Shown here one piece after another: positions 8,716 to 17,583 of a stretch of DNA of 43,780 nucleotides. Origin of the DNA: Polyangiaceae bacterium. GTDB lineage: Bacteria; Myxococcota_A; Polyangia; Polyangiales; Polyangiaceae. A model generated the notes under the pieces. The model did not search any database. It worked only from the letters and a program-made list of their open reading frames with translations, and was not told the origin of the DNA. Each line of letters starts with the position of its first letter. Positions within the stretch are counted from its first letter, which is position 1. Location: NCBI GenBank assembly GCA_029941785.1, contig JAPYTK010000019.1:1-43780 (forward strand), written 5' to 3'. A program made the translations under genes and the position numbers.

Positions 8716-10689
8716 ATGGCCCAAGGACTCGCGCCATCTATCTGGCCACCGTGGTTGCTGGACGTCGAAGACGCCCACGGCCAGCTCCAGCACGCGGTTT
8801 GTCTCATTGAAGACAACGGCGAAGACGCCAAGGATCTGACATCGAGCGCGCGCTCCATCGAGGCCGCATTCCTGCATCTGTACGAGGCCGTCGATGGGAG
8901 GACCGCCGATCGCATGACCGCACTGCAGACGGCAGAAACGAACGCCAAGAATGCGGCCAAGGACATCGCGGAGCAGCTAGAGAGTCCTGGTCCCCTGAGC
9001 GACGCAACGAAAGCACTTCACGAGGCCGCGACCGCCCTGTCGCAGGCGGCCCAGCATGCCCCAGGGCTCGCGCCAGATGCCGCGGACGGCTCGAAACTAA
9101 AAGCGACACGACGCGGCACGCCGCTTCACGCGATGGACCGCTCGTCCTGGACCCCTCGTCTACGTCTTCCCCCCCCGCTCCTTCCCGCCGACATCGCCGC
9201 ACCGATCGACGCGCCGCCGACGAGCTCCTTCGAAGAGCTGGACGCAGTTGACGCTGCAGTGCGAGCCCAAGTCGCCCAATCACTCGAAGAACGCTTGGCG
9301 CAGCCTGAGCCCCCCATCGACACGGCCCCGTCGCTCGAGGCCGACACGCTGTACCACCTCAGTCCAGAGTCGTTCGTGCGCGAAAAAGCGCGACTCTGCT
9401 TCGATGAAGTGGCCATGCTCGCCCTGCAACGCAAACCGCTGCGAGGCGATCACTTCACGATCTCGGACGATGTCGAAACGCGCCTGATCGAGACCGTGGA
9501 CGCCTTCGCGTCCTTCGGCGCCACGGGTGTTGGCGAGCTGGAGACGCTGGTGCTCGACGCGCCGGTCGCCGAACCCAGCCGGCTCTTCGCCGCGAGCTTC
9601 ATCGCGGGCAGTCTCGTCGGCCGCGACGCTCTCGGGCTCATCGACCGCCTCGCGCGCCATCAAGCGACGACCAGCGAGATGCGGCAAGCCATGGGCGACG
9701 CGCTCCGGCTGAGCCGACACCCGATGTTGGACTTGATGATGAACAGTTGGCTCCAGGAGTCGAACGTGGAGCTGCGCCGGATCGCCCTGGAGGTGTTGGT
9801 CGCGAGGGGCGCCGTGAGCGACGCGCAACTACAGCAACTCTCCCAGGACCGTCCCCGGATCGCCGCGTTGACCTTGCTTCCCATGGCGACCGGCGGCCAT
9901 CCCGCACTCGAAGAGACCCTGGAGCAGGCGCTGCAGAGCGATCACCCGGTGTTGCTTGAGGCCGCGTGGGTCGCGCAGGCCTTCGCTTCCCAGGGGCGTG
10001 CCGCGCGCAGTCTTCGCCGCGCCCTCGATGGCGCTCACGGAGACCGCGCCGCCCGCTGGCTCGCCATCATCGGCGCTAGCGACGAGGACACCAAGTACAT
10101 CATGCAGCGCGCCTTCACCGATCCGACGGAAGAGAACCTACAGACCTTGGGTTGGCTTGGCGCCGTGGGATCGGTCGATCATCTCATCCGCTTGCTCGCG
10201 CGAAGTGAGGGAGACACGGCGTTGACGATCGGCAGCGTCCTGCAACGGATCCTCGGCGCCAACCTGACCGCCGAAGTCGACATCGATCCCGAAAAACTCC
10301 TCGATCCCGATCCACCCGAGCCGAAAGCGGAGGGACTCATCCCGCCACCCACGCTCGCACGCGAAGTGAGCGATCCCCGGCACATGCCGGCAGAAGGCTC
10401 TCCGGACACGCTGGAGCTATCCGATCCCACCGCGGGAACATGGCGCCAATGGTGGGACGAAAATCGAGAGCGCTTCGATCCGGAGCTGCGGTATCGCTGG
10501 GGCTATCCGCACTCGCCGCTCACCTGCTGGGCCGAGCTCGACGGGGCGCTCCTCCCACCATCCACGCGCGAGCAGGTCGCCCGGGAGATTTGGATCCTGA
10601 CGCAGCAGTACACACCCTTCGACACGCGCGACTGGGTGAAACAACAGCAGCAGACGCTCGCAGCCTGGAAGCCTAAGCTCGGCGGCTGA
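8716..10689 (+). CDS. HEAT-repeat-like protein, resembles TIGR02270 family
   Basis: 657 residues from the ATG at 8716; the frame also allows starts at 8659 and 8713, but those reach into the divergent gene. The N-terminal third is helical and Ala-rich. The middle (about 230-520) has recurrent helical pairs of HEAT type, such as LMMNSWLQESNVELRRIALEV and LEQALQSDHPVLLEAAW. The C-terminal part (TWRQWWDENRERF, LRYRWGYPHS, REIWILTQQYTPFDTRDW) resembles the ending I associate with TIGR02270, a family of unknown function found in myxobacteria and near T6SS genes in some proteobacteria. Divergent from the vgrG operon, so an accessory role in effector delivery is plausible but unproven. Confidence 0.8.
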   Translation: MAQGLAPSIWPPWLLDVEDAHGQLQHAVCLIEDNGEDAKDLTSSARSIEAAFLHLYEAVDGRTADRMTALQTAETNAKNAAKDIAEQLESPGPLSDATKALHEAATALSQAAQHAPGLAPDAADGSKLKATRRGTPLHAMDRSSWTPRLRLPPPLLPADIAAPIDAPPTSSFEELDAVDAAVRAQVAQSLEERLAQPEPPIDTAPSLEADTLYHLSPESFVREKARLCFDEVAMLALQRKPLRGDHFTISDDVETRLIETVDAFASFGATGVGELETLVLDAPVAEPSRLFAASFIAGSLVGRDALGLIDRLARHQATTSEMRQAMGDALRLSRHPMLDLMMNSWLQESNVELRRIALEVLVARGAVSDAQLQQLSQDRPRIAALTLLPMATGGHPALEETLEQALQSDHPVLLEAAWVAQAFASQGRAARSLRRALDGAHGDRAARWLAIIGASDEDTKYIMQRAFTDPTEENLQTLGWLGAVGSVDHLIRLLARSEGDTALTIGSVLQRILGANLTAEVDIDPEKLLDPDPPEPKAEGLIPPPTLAREVSDPRHMPAEGSPDTLELSDPTAGTWRQWWDENRERFDPELRYRWGYPHSPLTCWAELDGALLPPSTREQVAREIWILTQQYTPFDTRDWVKQQQQTLAAWKPKLGG

Positions 10690-10702
10690 CCAAGCCGGGC
10701 GC

Positions 10703-11710
10703 TCAGCCTGCTCGGACGAGACGTGCGGCGAGCTCCTCGGCATCGCTGGGCCAATAGACAGCGGAACGTGGGCGCTTGACGCCCTCCTGGCCCAGATCGG
10801 GCTCGCACTGCGCGACGGCCAGCCGCCAGCGCTCGGGGATCGCGTCGAGCCCCCAGGCCGCTCCGATGAGCGCGCCACAAATGGCGCCGTTGGTGTCGGT
10901 GTCCCCTCCCTGCGCGATGGTATCGACCAGCGCCTCCTCGAAGTTGGGTCCGTGAAGCAGACGATAAAACGCGTTCTGCAAGGCGATGAGCACCCAGCCT
11001 TGATGCTCACCATCGCATCGCTCGGGTGGCTCGTGCCCGGCTCGCTCGAGCGCGGCGATGATGCTCGGATCGGCGGCGTTCGCTCGCGCGTGGGCAAGCG
11101 CCAGAGCGTGAGCTTGCTGGGGCGATCCCTCTTCGGGGCCATTGGGCGCGATGAGTGAAGCGACCGCGACGACGTAGGCGGCGTTCGCGTCCTGACAAAC
11201 GACGTGCGGGTGAGTCAGGGTCGCGTCACGGCGAGACCACCCGACGAGCTGCTCGCGCGATCCCTTCGCTCCGAAGATGGCGAGAGGAGCGATCCGCATC
11301 AGGGCACCGTTCGCCTGGCTCTGTGTGTTCTGCGCCTCACGACAAGCTGCGGCGACATCGGCGCGCCCAGCTCGCCACGCGTCGCCCGCAGGAGCGAGCG
11401 CCATCCGAGTCGTCATGCCCATGTCGAAGGGCTTCGACAGGTACCAGGCCGCGTAGGCGCGGGCGATCGCCTGTTCATCGAAACGCTCCTCCGCGTCGAG
11501 GCTGCGCGCCAGCGCCAGCGCGAGCTCGCCATCGTCGGTAGCTTGTCCCGGGAGCGTGTTCCAGGTGCCCTCGTTCGTCATCTCCCGCACCCCGTCCGGA
11601 TGCGAAGCCCCAATCGCGGAGGCGGACTGAAACTCAACCTCGCTGCCGAGCGAATCACCAACGAGGAGACCGACGAGGCAGCCTTTTGCTCTCTGCACCT
11701 CGACCGTCAT
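10703..11710 (-). CDS. ADP-ribosylglycohydrolase family protein
   Basis: 335 residues from the ATG at 11710, chosen because AAAGGGG lies upstream at good spacing; the open frame extends 22 codons further. Hallmarks of the DraG/ARH fold are present: GCLVGLLVGDSLG near the N-terminus, the first metal site ATDDGELALALARSL, and the second metal site GGDTDTNGAICGALIGAAWG near residues 270-290. These enzymes remove ADP-ribose from proteins or nucleic acids using two Mg ions. In the first metal motif a Gly follows DD where Thr or Ser is common. The gene converges on the TIGR02270-like gene with 13 bases between stops, beside the vgrG island. Known T6SS ADP-ribosyltransferase toxins can be countered by ARH-fold immunity proteins, so immunity is one option; housekeeping reversal of ADP-ribosylation is the other. 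Confidence 0.9.
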   Translation of the reverse strand: MTVEVQRAKGCLVGLLVGDSLGSEVEFQSASAIGASHPDGVREMTNEGTWNTLPGQATDDGELALALARSLDAEERFDEQAIARAYAAWYLSKPFDMGMTTRMALAPAGDAWRAGRADVAAACREAQNTQSQANGALMRIAPLAIFGAKGSREQLVGWSRRDATLTHPHVVCQDANAAYVVAVASLIAPNGPEEGSPQQAHALALAHARANAADPSIIAALERAGHEPPERCDGEHQGWVLIALQNAFYRLLHGPNFEEALVDTIAQGGDTDTNGAICGALIGAAWGLDAIPERWRLAVAQCEPDLGQEGVKRPRSAVYWPSDAEELAARLVRAG

Positions 11711-11800
11711 CGTCGTAGCCCCTTTGTCACGCCCATCACCATGGTCCCTGTAAAAACGATTGTACCGTCGACCCACCCTCTCGCCTTCAGCGAAACCGCG

Positions 11801-12310
11801 CTAGGGCTGGCACTGAAAGTGCTTTTTGGCGTGGGCCTCGAGCGTCATCATGTTCGACACGACCATCTTTGGCTTCTTGTCGCCGGGGAAGGCGGCGGCG
11901 AGTTTGTCGCGTAGCTCGGTCCACAGGCTGCAGCCGGGCACGTCGCTGCTCGGCCAGTCGATCTCGCAAAGGTGGGCGTCGTCGGTTCCGAGCAGCACAC
12001 CCTTCTTGCAACAGGGGACGTGGTGGCGCTTGTCGACCATCAGCTCGCCCACCGAGAACTGGCTCAGGAGCCAGGTGTCGTCGGCGCACTGCGCAGCCGT
12101 CGGCGAAGCAGGCACGTCGACCTTCGCCACGTGAAGCTCGCCCTCGGCCGACTCGACCTCGGTCATGACCGGCGCCGCCGCCGAAGGCAAAGCAGGCAGG
12201 GACGCATCGGGCAGCGCGGCCGGCGGCCCAGCCTTCGGACCGGCGGGGCTGCACGCCGCGATGAGCGCGATCCCAACACCGCAGACGAGGAACGAGATGG
12301 AAGAACGCAT
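11801..12310 (-). CDS. Cys-rich lipoprotein of unknown function
   Basis: 169 residues. A signal peptide ends in a lipobox, LIAAC, with the lipidated Cys at residue 20. A Pro/Ala-rich spacer follows. The globular part contains CADDTW, KRHHVPCCKKGVL, LCEIDWPSSDVPGCSLW and a C-terminal FQCQP, so several cysteines could pair in the periplasm. No family recognised. It starts 29 bases after mlaD ends, so it is probably co-transcribed with the mlaF-mlaD pair and could be an envelope partner of that transporter, which is an inference from position only. Confidence 0.82.
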   Translation of the reverse strand: MRSSISFLVCGVGIALIAACSPAGPKAGPPAALPDASLPALPSAAAPVMTEVESAEGELHVAKVDVPASPTAAQCADDTWLLSQFSVGELMVDKRHHVPCCKKGVLLGTDDAHLCEIDWPSSDVPGCSLWTELRDKLAAAFPGDKKPKMVVSNMMTLEAHAKKHFQCQP

Positions 12311-12339
12311 GGTGCTCGGGTCGCTTTGCCTGGCCCGGC

Positions 12340-13503
12340 CTATTGGGGGGCGCCGGTGGTCGCCGCGGCAGCCGCGGGAGCCGCAGCGCCCGCTGCAGCA
12401 GGCGTCGTGCCGCTGACCTTTGGCGTGTCCTGCTCGCCCTGCTTGACGCTGTAGCGAACCACGGCCCGCAGCAAAATGTTGCGCTCGACGTTGCCGAGCA
12501 GGCGCTTGACGTCCTCGTACACGGAGGGATCGACGAGCAGCGCGCCGAGCGTGCCCTTGCCGTCCTTCACGCGCTTGACGATGTCCCGCATGTCGGCGGT
12601 GATCTGCGTCACGTTGGTGAGCGCGTCGCCGGTCTTGGGATCGCCGCCGAAGAGCACGCTCTTCGCGAAACCGTCGCCCTCGCGAATGGCCTTGAGGGTC
12701 GTGGCCAGCTCGCCCGCCGCCGCGCCAAACTGCGCGATCTCCGCCTTGGGCCCCTCGCCCACGATGACGTCGTGCGCGAACCCCGGACCGGTGCGAATCC
12801 GCCCCATCAGCATACGGATCTCGCGCAGCGTGTAGGTCAGCTCGGTGGCGGCCTGATCGACGCTGGTCACGGTATTGGAGATCCTGTCCGCTTCGCTCGA
12901 GTCGTTGATGAAACGATGCGGATAGCCCTTTCCCTCGTTGAGGTGCTGGAGCAGCACGCCCAGCTCGCGCACGCCCTTGCGCAGATCGCGGTGCAAATCT
13001 TCGTTGGCCAGCTCGCTCGCGACGCGATCGACCCCCCCGAGCGCCGTCTCGGCCTTGCCCGCCATGCGATTGAGGCGGCTGAGCATGTCTTCCGGCTCGG
13101 ATGCCGGGATCTTCTCGCCCGGCTTGACCACCTCGCCGCCCTCGCCCTTGGCGATCTCGATCATCTTGTCGCCGAGCATGCCCTTGTTGACGATGTTGAT
13201 CTTGCTGGTGGTCCGGATCCGCCCCGCATCGCTGCCCACCACCTCGAGCGTCACGTACACGGTCTGATCTTGAACCTTGTCTCCGTAATCCACGCCGGAC
13301 ACCCGCCCGATCCGTACGCCGCCCATCCGAATGGGCGCGCCGGGCTTGAGCCCCTGGACATTCTTGAACTCGGCGCGAAACTCGACCGCGCGCTCGAAGA
13401 ATTTCCGCTCGTTGCCGATGAGAAAGATCACCAAACCGAAGAACACCAAGCCCATCAGCACGAAGGCGCCGACCTTGATGTCACTCATCACCTTGCGTTG
13501 CAT
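12340..13503 (-). CDS. mlaD: MCE/MlaD-family lipid-transport substrate-binding protein
   Basis: 387 residues from the ATG at 13503, where GAGAGA gives a plausible ribosome site; a second ATG lies at 13488. An N-terminal membrane anchor (VGAFVLMGLVFFGLVIFLIG) is followed by one MCE domain at about 35-125, with VQGLKPGAPIRMGGVRIGRV and NKGMLGDKMIEI. A long helical, apolipoprotein-like region follows, then an Ala-rich tail. MCE proteins form hexameric rings that pass phospholipids between the membranes. The gene sits 136 bases downstream of the mlaF-type ATPase. It is longer than E. coli MlaD (about 183 residues), with the extra length in the helical part, more like PqiB/LetB or actinobacterial Mce proteins in layout. 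Confidence 0.92.
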   Translation of the reverse strand: MQRKVMSDIKVGAFVLMGLVFFGLVIFLIGNERKFFERAVEFRAEFKNVQGLKPGAPIRMGGVRIGRVSGVDYGDKVQDQTVYVTLEVVGSDAGRIRTTSKINIVNKGMLGDKMIEIAKGEGGEVVKPGEKIPASEPEDMLSRLNRMAGKAETALGGVDRVASELANEDLHRDLRKGVRELGVLLQHLNEGKGYPHRFINDSSEADRISNTVTSVDQAATELTYTLREIRMLMGRIRTGPGFAHDVIVGEGPKAEIAQFGAAAGELATTLKAIREGDGFAKSVLFGGDPKTGDALTNVTQITADMRDIVKRVKDGKGTLGALLVDPSVYEDVKRLLGNVERNILLRAVVRYSVKQGEQDTPKVSGTTPAAAGAAAPAAAAATTGAPQ

Positions 13504-13639
13504 GAATCTCTCGGTCGAAGGGCGGGGGCGAACGGGGTTGGGGACGAACGGGTAGCTAGCCGCCGGCGCGAGGGCCGGGCCTCGAATCAAGCCTACTACG
13601 GCTCGACGCGCTGTGCTGCTCAATCATGGAGACCATGCA

Positions 13640-14422
13640 TCATCCGCTGAGCAGCGTCTCGACGTCTTCGTGCTCAGGCGCCCGGCCCAGGATGAAGTCG
13701 GCCACTCGCGGATCGCTGGGCTCGCGAAAATGGTCTGGCGGGCCCATCGCGATGACCTCGCCCCGGTGGAGCATCGCCATGCGATCGGCCACCGCAAACG
13801 CCGAGTTCATGTCGTGGGTCACGACGATGCTCGTCACGCTGATGGCCCGCTTCAGCCCATTGAGCAGGTGGTTGATCCGCGTCGTGTTGATCGGATCCAG
13901 ACCGGTGGTCGGCTCGTCGTAGAGCACGACGTCGGGATGCAGCGCGATCGCGCGGGCCAGACCGACACGTTTCTTCATGCCCCCCGACAGATCGGCGGGC
14001 TTCATGTCCTGGACCCCGGGAAGGTCCACGAGGGACAGCGCCCAGTCGACGCGCGCCGCGATGTCCTCGGGGGTCATCTCCTTGGCGTGGTGTTCGTGAA
14101 GCGCATAAGCGACGTTGTCCTCGACCGACATCGAGTCGAAAAGCGCGCCCCCCTGAAAAAGCATCGCGACCCGCTTCCGCACGCCCCGCAATCCGTCGGG
14201 CCCCATCTTCGTCACGTCCTCGCCCATGTAGGTGATGGTGCCGTGGTCCGCCTCGAGCAGCCCGATGAGCAGCTTGAGCATCACGCTCTTGCCGACGCCC
14301 GAGCCCCCCATCACGACCAAGGTCTCGCCCTTGTACACGTCGAGATCGAAACCGCGCAGGACGACCTTCGGCCCGAAGGCCTTGCAGACGTTGCGAAAGG
14401 AGATGATGGGCTCGGCGCTCAT
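13640..14422 (-). CDS. mlaF: MlaF-type ABC transporter ATP-binding protein
   Basis: 260 residues, normal for the family. Walker A is GGSGVGKS at residues 39-46. The signature is LSGGMKKRVGLARAI, and Walker B is VVLYDEPTTGLDP. The Met-Lys-Lys after LSGG is typical of the MlaF/Mkl group. The subunit would power phospholipid movement by a permease of the MlaE family together with the MCE protein encoded next. The permease gene is not adjacent: upstream is recJ, downstream is mlaD. It must therefore be supplied from another locus. Confidence 0.93.
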   Translation of the reverse strand: MSAEPIISFRNVCKAFGPKVVLRGFDLDVYKGETLVVMGGSGVGKSVMLKLLIGLLEADHGTITYMGEDVTKMGPDGLRGVRKRVAMLFQGGALFDSMSVEDNVAYALHEHHAKEMTPEDIAARVDWALSLVDLPGVQDMKPADLSGGMKKRVGLARAIALHPDVVLYDEPTTGLDPINTTRINHLLNGLKRAISVTSIVVTHDMNSAFAVADRMAMLHRGEVIAMGPPDHFREPSDPRVADFILGRAPEHEDVETLLSG

Positions 14423-14518
14423 GAGAAGCCCTGGCAGCCTAGCGTGTGCCGCCAGCCGAGGTGCGGAAAAAGTGGGGTGCAGAGGCTACGACCACGCCAA
14501 GGCGCGGCCACACTCGGT

Positions 14519-16222
14519 TCAAGCCAGGGGGATCATCGCCTCGACGAGCACCTCGGGCAAGCGCCCACCGCGCCAATGGTCGCGCTTGAGGCGGCCCACG
14601 AGGGTCACCGCCTGCCCCCTGACCTGCGCGCGCACCTCAGCCATCCCGGGCGCGAAGGCGCTGAGCTTTTTGCCCGCCACGTCGAGCGACAGTTTGAGGT
14701 GATCGCCGCCCACGACCCGCGCCTCGAGCACCCTGACCTGACCGAAGAGCAACTTCGGTGGGCGGTTGCCCTCGCCGCATGGCTCGAGTTGTTCGAGATC
14801 GGCGAGCACCGCGCCCACGTCATCGCGCGGATCGAGCCTCACTTCTGCCAGGGCCGTCTCCTCGGCCGGCGGCGCCTCGGCGATCTGCGCCGCACATTCG
14901 CGACACCACGCCTCACGAAAGCCGGCGATGTTGTCCGCGCGCATCTCGACGCCCGCCGCCGCCTGATGACCACCGAATTTCGTCAACTCGCCCGAGCTCG
15001 CCGTGAGCGCATCGTGGATCCGAAAACCGGAAGGCCCGCGCACCGAGCCGCGCGCCTCATCCCCCTCGATCGACGCGATGACCGTGGGTTTGCCGAACTC
15101 ATCGGCGATCCGCCCGGCCACGATCCCGACCACGCCAGCGTGCCAGCCTTCGCGAGCCAACATGATGGCCGCGTCCTTGGCGTAATCCTGCCGAGCGATC
15201 TCCTCGAGCGCCTCGGCGATCATCTGCTTCTGGATCTCGCGCCGCGAAACCGTCTGCTCCTCGATGGCGTCCGCCATCTGCGCCGCCCGCGCCGGGTCCT
15301 GCTCGAGAAGCAACGCCAGGGCCGCATCCGGCGCCCCCAAACGACCGGGCGCGTTGATCCGGGGGGCAATTTGAAAAGCGATGTCTTCGCTGCTCATGGG
15401 GTGCGGACGACCCCGCGTGGCCCGGCTGACGAGCGCGGCGAGCCCCACCCGAGCTCCGCGATCGATGACCTCGAGTCCTTTGCGCACGAGCACCCGGTTG
15501 TCCCCATCGAGCGGAGCCACGTCCGCGACGGTACCGATCGCCACCAGATCGAGCCAGCGCCGAACATCGAGCTTCACGTCCAGCTCCTTGCGCAAGGCGG
15601 CGATCACCGACAAAGCCAAACCGCAGGAGGCTAGCCCCTTGTAAGGAAAGCCGCACTCGGGCCGGTGCGGATTGAGAAACGCCACCGCCGGGAGGGGCTT
15701 GTCGGGCACGAGATGATGATCGACCACCACCGCGTCGAGCCCCTTGTCCATCGCGATCTGGAGCCGCTCGTGGTCACTCGATCCGCAGTCGCATGTGATG
15801 AGCAAGGTCGCGCCGCTCGACAGCACGCGGTCGAGGGCCGGCATCGAAAACCCGTATCCGCCCGCGAAACGGCTCGCCAAGAAAGGCTCGGCCTTGCCGC
15901 CCAGCGCGACGATCCCCTCGGTCAGAATGGCCGCGGCGGTGATCCCATCGCAATCGTAGTCGCCGAACACCGCAATCGATTCCCCCTCGCGGATCGCCTT
16001 CGCGATGCGAAGGGTCGCCACCTCACGATCCGCCATCCCCTCGGGACTCGTCAGTTGCCCGAGCTTGGGCGCGAGCCAACGCTCGATCGCCTCCCCCGCC
16101 TCGATCCCTCGTCGATGCAGCACGTCGCCAACGGTGAAGCTCAGGCCCAATTCGGTCGCGAGGCGCATCGCCTCATCGCTCGCGGGTCCAGGATCACCAA
16201 AGCGCCGATCCACCACCTTCAA
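14519..16222 (-). CDS. recJ: Single-stranded-DNA exonuclease RecJ
   Basis: 567 residues, typical of RecJ. The N-terminal DHH catalytic core shows VFGDYDCDGITAAAIL (DYDxDG at residues 88-93), ITCDCGSSD, and VVVDHH (DHH at 168-170). The DHHA1 part contains NAPGRLG and GWHAGVVGIVAGRIADEFGKP, and FGGHQAAAG follows. The C-terminal OB-like region ends in LVGRLKRDHWRGG. RecJ degrades single-stranded DNA 5' to 3' in recombination and mismatch repair. It begins 29 bases after secF and is likely co-transcribed with it. The usual Asn of the ITxDNG motif is Cys here (ITCDCG), a mild deviation. Confidence 0.96.
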   Translation of the reverse strand: MKVVDRRFGDPGPASDEAMRLATELGLSFTVGDVLHRRGIEAGEAIERWLAPKLGQLTSPEGMADREVATLRIAKAIREGESIAVFGDYDCDGITAAAILTEGIVALGGKAEPFLASRFAGGYGFSMPALDRVLSSGATLLITCDCGSSDHERLQIAMDKGLDAVVVDHHLVPDKPLPAVAFLNPHRPECGFPYKGLASCGLALSVIAALRKELDVKLDVRRWLDLVAIGTVADVAPLDGDNRVLVRKGLEVIDRGARVGLAALVSRATRGRPHPMSSEDIAFQIAPRINAPGRLGAPDAALALLLEQDPARAAQMADAIEEQTVSRREIQKQMIAEALEEIARQDYAKDAAIMLAREGWHAGVVGIVAGRIADEFGKPTVIASIEGDEARGSVRGPSGFRIHDALTASSGELTKFGGHQAAAGVEMRADNIAGFREAWCRECAAQIAEAPPAEETALAEVRLDPRDDVGAVLADLEQLEPCGEGNRPPKLLFGQVRVLEARVVGGDHLKLSLDVAGKKLSAFAPGMAEVRAQVRGQAVTLVGRLKRDHWRGGRLPEVLVEAMIPLA

Positions 16223-16251
16223 TCAGTCTCCCCGCCCCCGCGGACCGGTCA

Positions 16252-17568
16252 TCAAACCGTCGCGCCGGCCTTGCTGCTGGGACCACCATCGGACTTGCTG
16301 GAGGGCGAGCCCTTGCGACGGCGACGGCGACGCTTCTTCTTCTTGACCGTCTTGGCGAACACCTTGCGATCGATGAACTCGGTCAGCGGCGCCGCCACGT
16401 AGATCGACGAATAGGTACCGATGGCAACACCCACGAGCATCGTGAAGGCGAAGTCCTTGATGACGCCCGTGCCCCAGATGAAGAAGGGCGCGAGCGCGCA
16501 CATCGTGGTCAGTGAGGTCTTGATGGTGCGACCGAGCATCTCGGTGATGGACCGGTTGATGATCTTGGGGAAGGTCATCTTGCGGTACTTGCCGAGATTT
16601 TCGCGTATGCGGTCGTAGACGACCACCGTGTCGTTGATCGAGTAACCGACGATCGTCAGCAAGGCCGCAACCGTCGACAGCGTCACCTCCCGCTGCGTGA
16701 GGACCATCGCGCCGATCGCCAAGAACACATCGTGCATCAAGGCCGCGATCGCGCCCGGCGCGAAGCGCATGTCGAAACGGAAGGCGATGTAGACCATGAT
16801 GAAGAGAATCGCGATCGTGATGCTCTTGATGGCTGCATCGCGCAGCTGCTTGCCGGCCTTCGGCCCGATCCACTCGACGCGCAGGGGTTCGGGCGGAACG
16901 ACGTCCGCTCCGAGCTTCTCGCGGAGGCCATCCATGATTTGGTGGCCCTTGCTCTTGAAGTAAAACTCGACCTTGTTGTCGCGCTGATTCTGCACGACGA
17001 CGTTGTTCTTGCCCCCACGCAAGCTCATGCCTGCGATCTTGCCCGCGAGCTGCGCCTTGATGCCGGCTCGCGGCGGACACTTGACGAGCTTCTCCGGCGG
17101 ACCGCACACCTTCTCGGCGTAACGAACCGAGATCTTGTCGCCGCCAGGGCTGAACTTGATCTCGGTGGTCTGCAGGTTCTTGGGACAGGCTGGGTCCTTC
17201 AGCTCCCCTTCCTCGGGAATGAGGCACAGCGCCTTGGTCGCCGCCGCCTGCTGCTCGGGGGACATGGCCGAGACCTCTTTCACGCGAATGAGAAAGCGGT
17301 TGGGCATGTCGTCATCGTCCACCTCGACGACATCCGGAGACTGAAAGCCAATCTCTTGGATGGTCGCGCGCAGAGCACCCGCTTGGACGGGCTTGCTGAA
17401 GGCGATCTCCACCTCGGTGCCGCCCTCAAAATCGGTCCCCATTCGCGGACCAGGATTGAACAAGCTGATCGTGGTCAACACGATCAACACTGCGCTCAGG
17501 CCGAAAAAGTACGGCCGGTACTCCATGAAGTTGATGTCGTCGCCGGGCTCTCGATCTAACAAACTCAT
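16252..17568 (-). CDS. secF: Protein translocase subunit SecF with enlarged periplasmic domain
   Basis: 438 residues against about 320 in E. coli. The first membrane helix spans about 18-37 and is followed by the DFEGG motif (46-50). The periplasmic head runs to about 247, roughly 210 residues. It carries an insertion with four cysteines (C115, C128, C155, C164). Five more membrane helices follow, including YIAFRFDMRFAPGAIAALMHDV and VVYDRIRENL, as in the RND-type SecDF family. The tail is very basic (KKKKRRRRRRKG). SecDF uses proton motive force to pull exported chains from SecYEG. The gene starts 15 bases after secD in the yajC-secD-secF order. Confidence 0.96.
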   Translation of the reverse strand: MSLLDREPGDDINFMEYRPYFFGLSAVLIVLTTISLFNPGPRMGTDFEGGTEVEIAFSKPVQAGALRATIQEIGFQSPDVVEVDDDDMPNRFLIRVKEVSAMSPEQQAAATKALCLIPEEGELKDPACPKNLQTTEIKFSPGGDKISVRYAEKVCGPPEKLVKCPPRAGIKAQLAGKIAGMSLRGGKNNVVVQNQRDNKVEFYFKSKGHQIMDGLREKLGADVVPPEPLRVEWIGPKAGKQLRDAAIKSITIAILFIMVYIAFRFDMRFAPGAIAALMHDVFLAIGAMVLTQREVTLSTVAALLTIVGYSINDTVVVYDRIRENLGKYRKMTFPKIINRSITEMLGRTIKTSLTTMCALAPFFIWGTGVIKDFAFTMLVGVAIGTYSSIYVAAPLTEFIDRKVFAKTVKKKKRRRRRRKGSPSSKSDGGPSSKAGATV

Positions 17569-17583
17569 TGTCTTATCTCCCGC

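Noticed and set aside
13613-15634. 673-codon plus-strand open frame
   Set aside because: It lies antisense to mlaF and recJ, both of which have clear catalytic motifs. The frame is His/Arg/Asp-rich with no domain.
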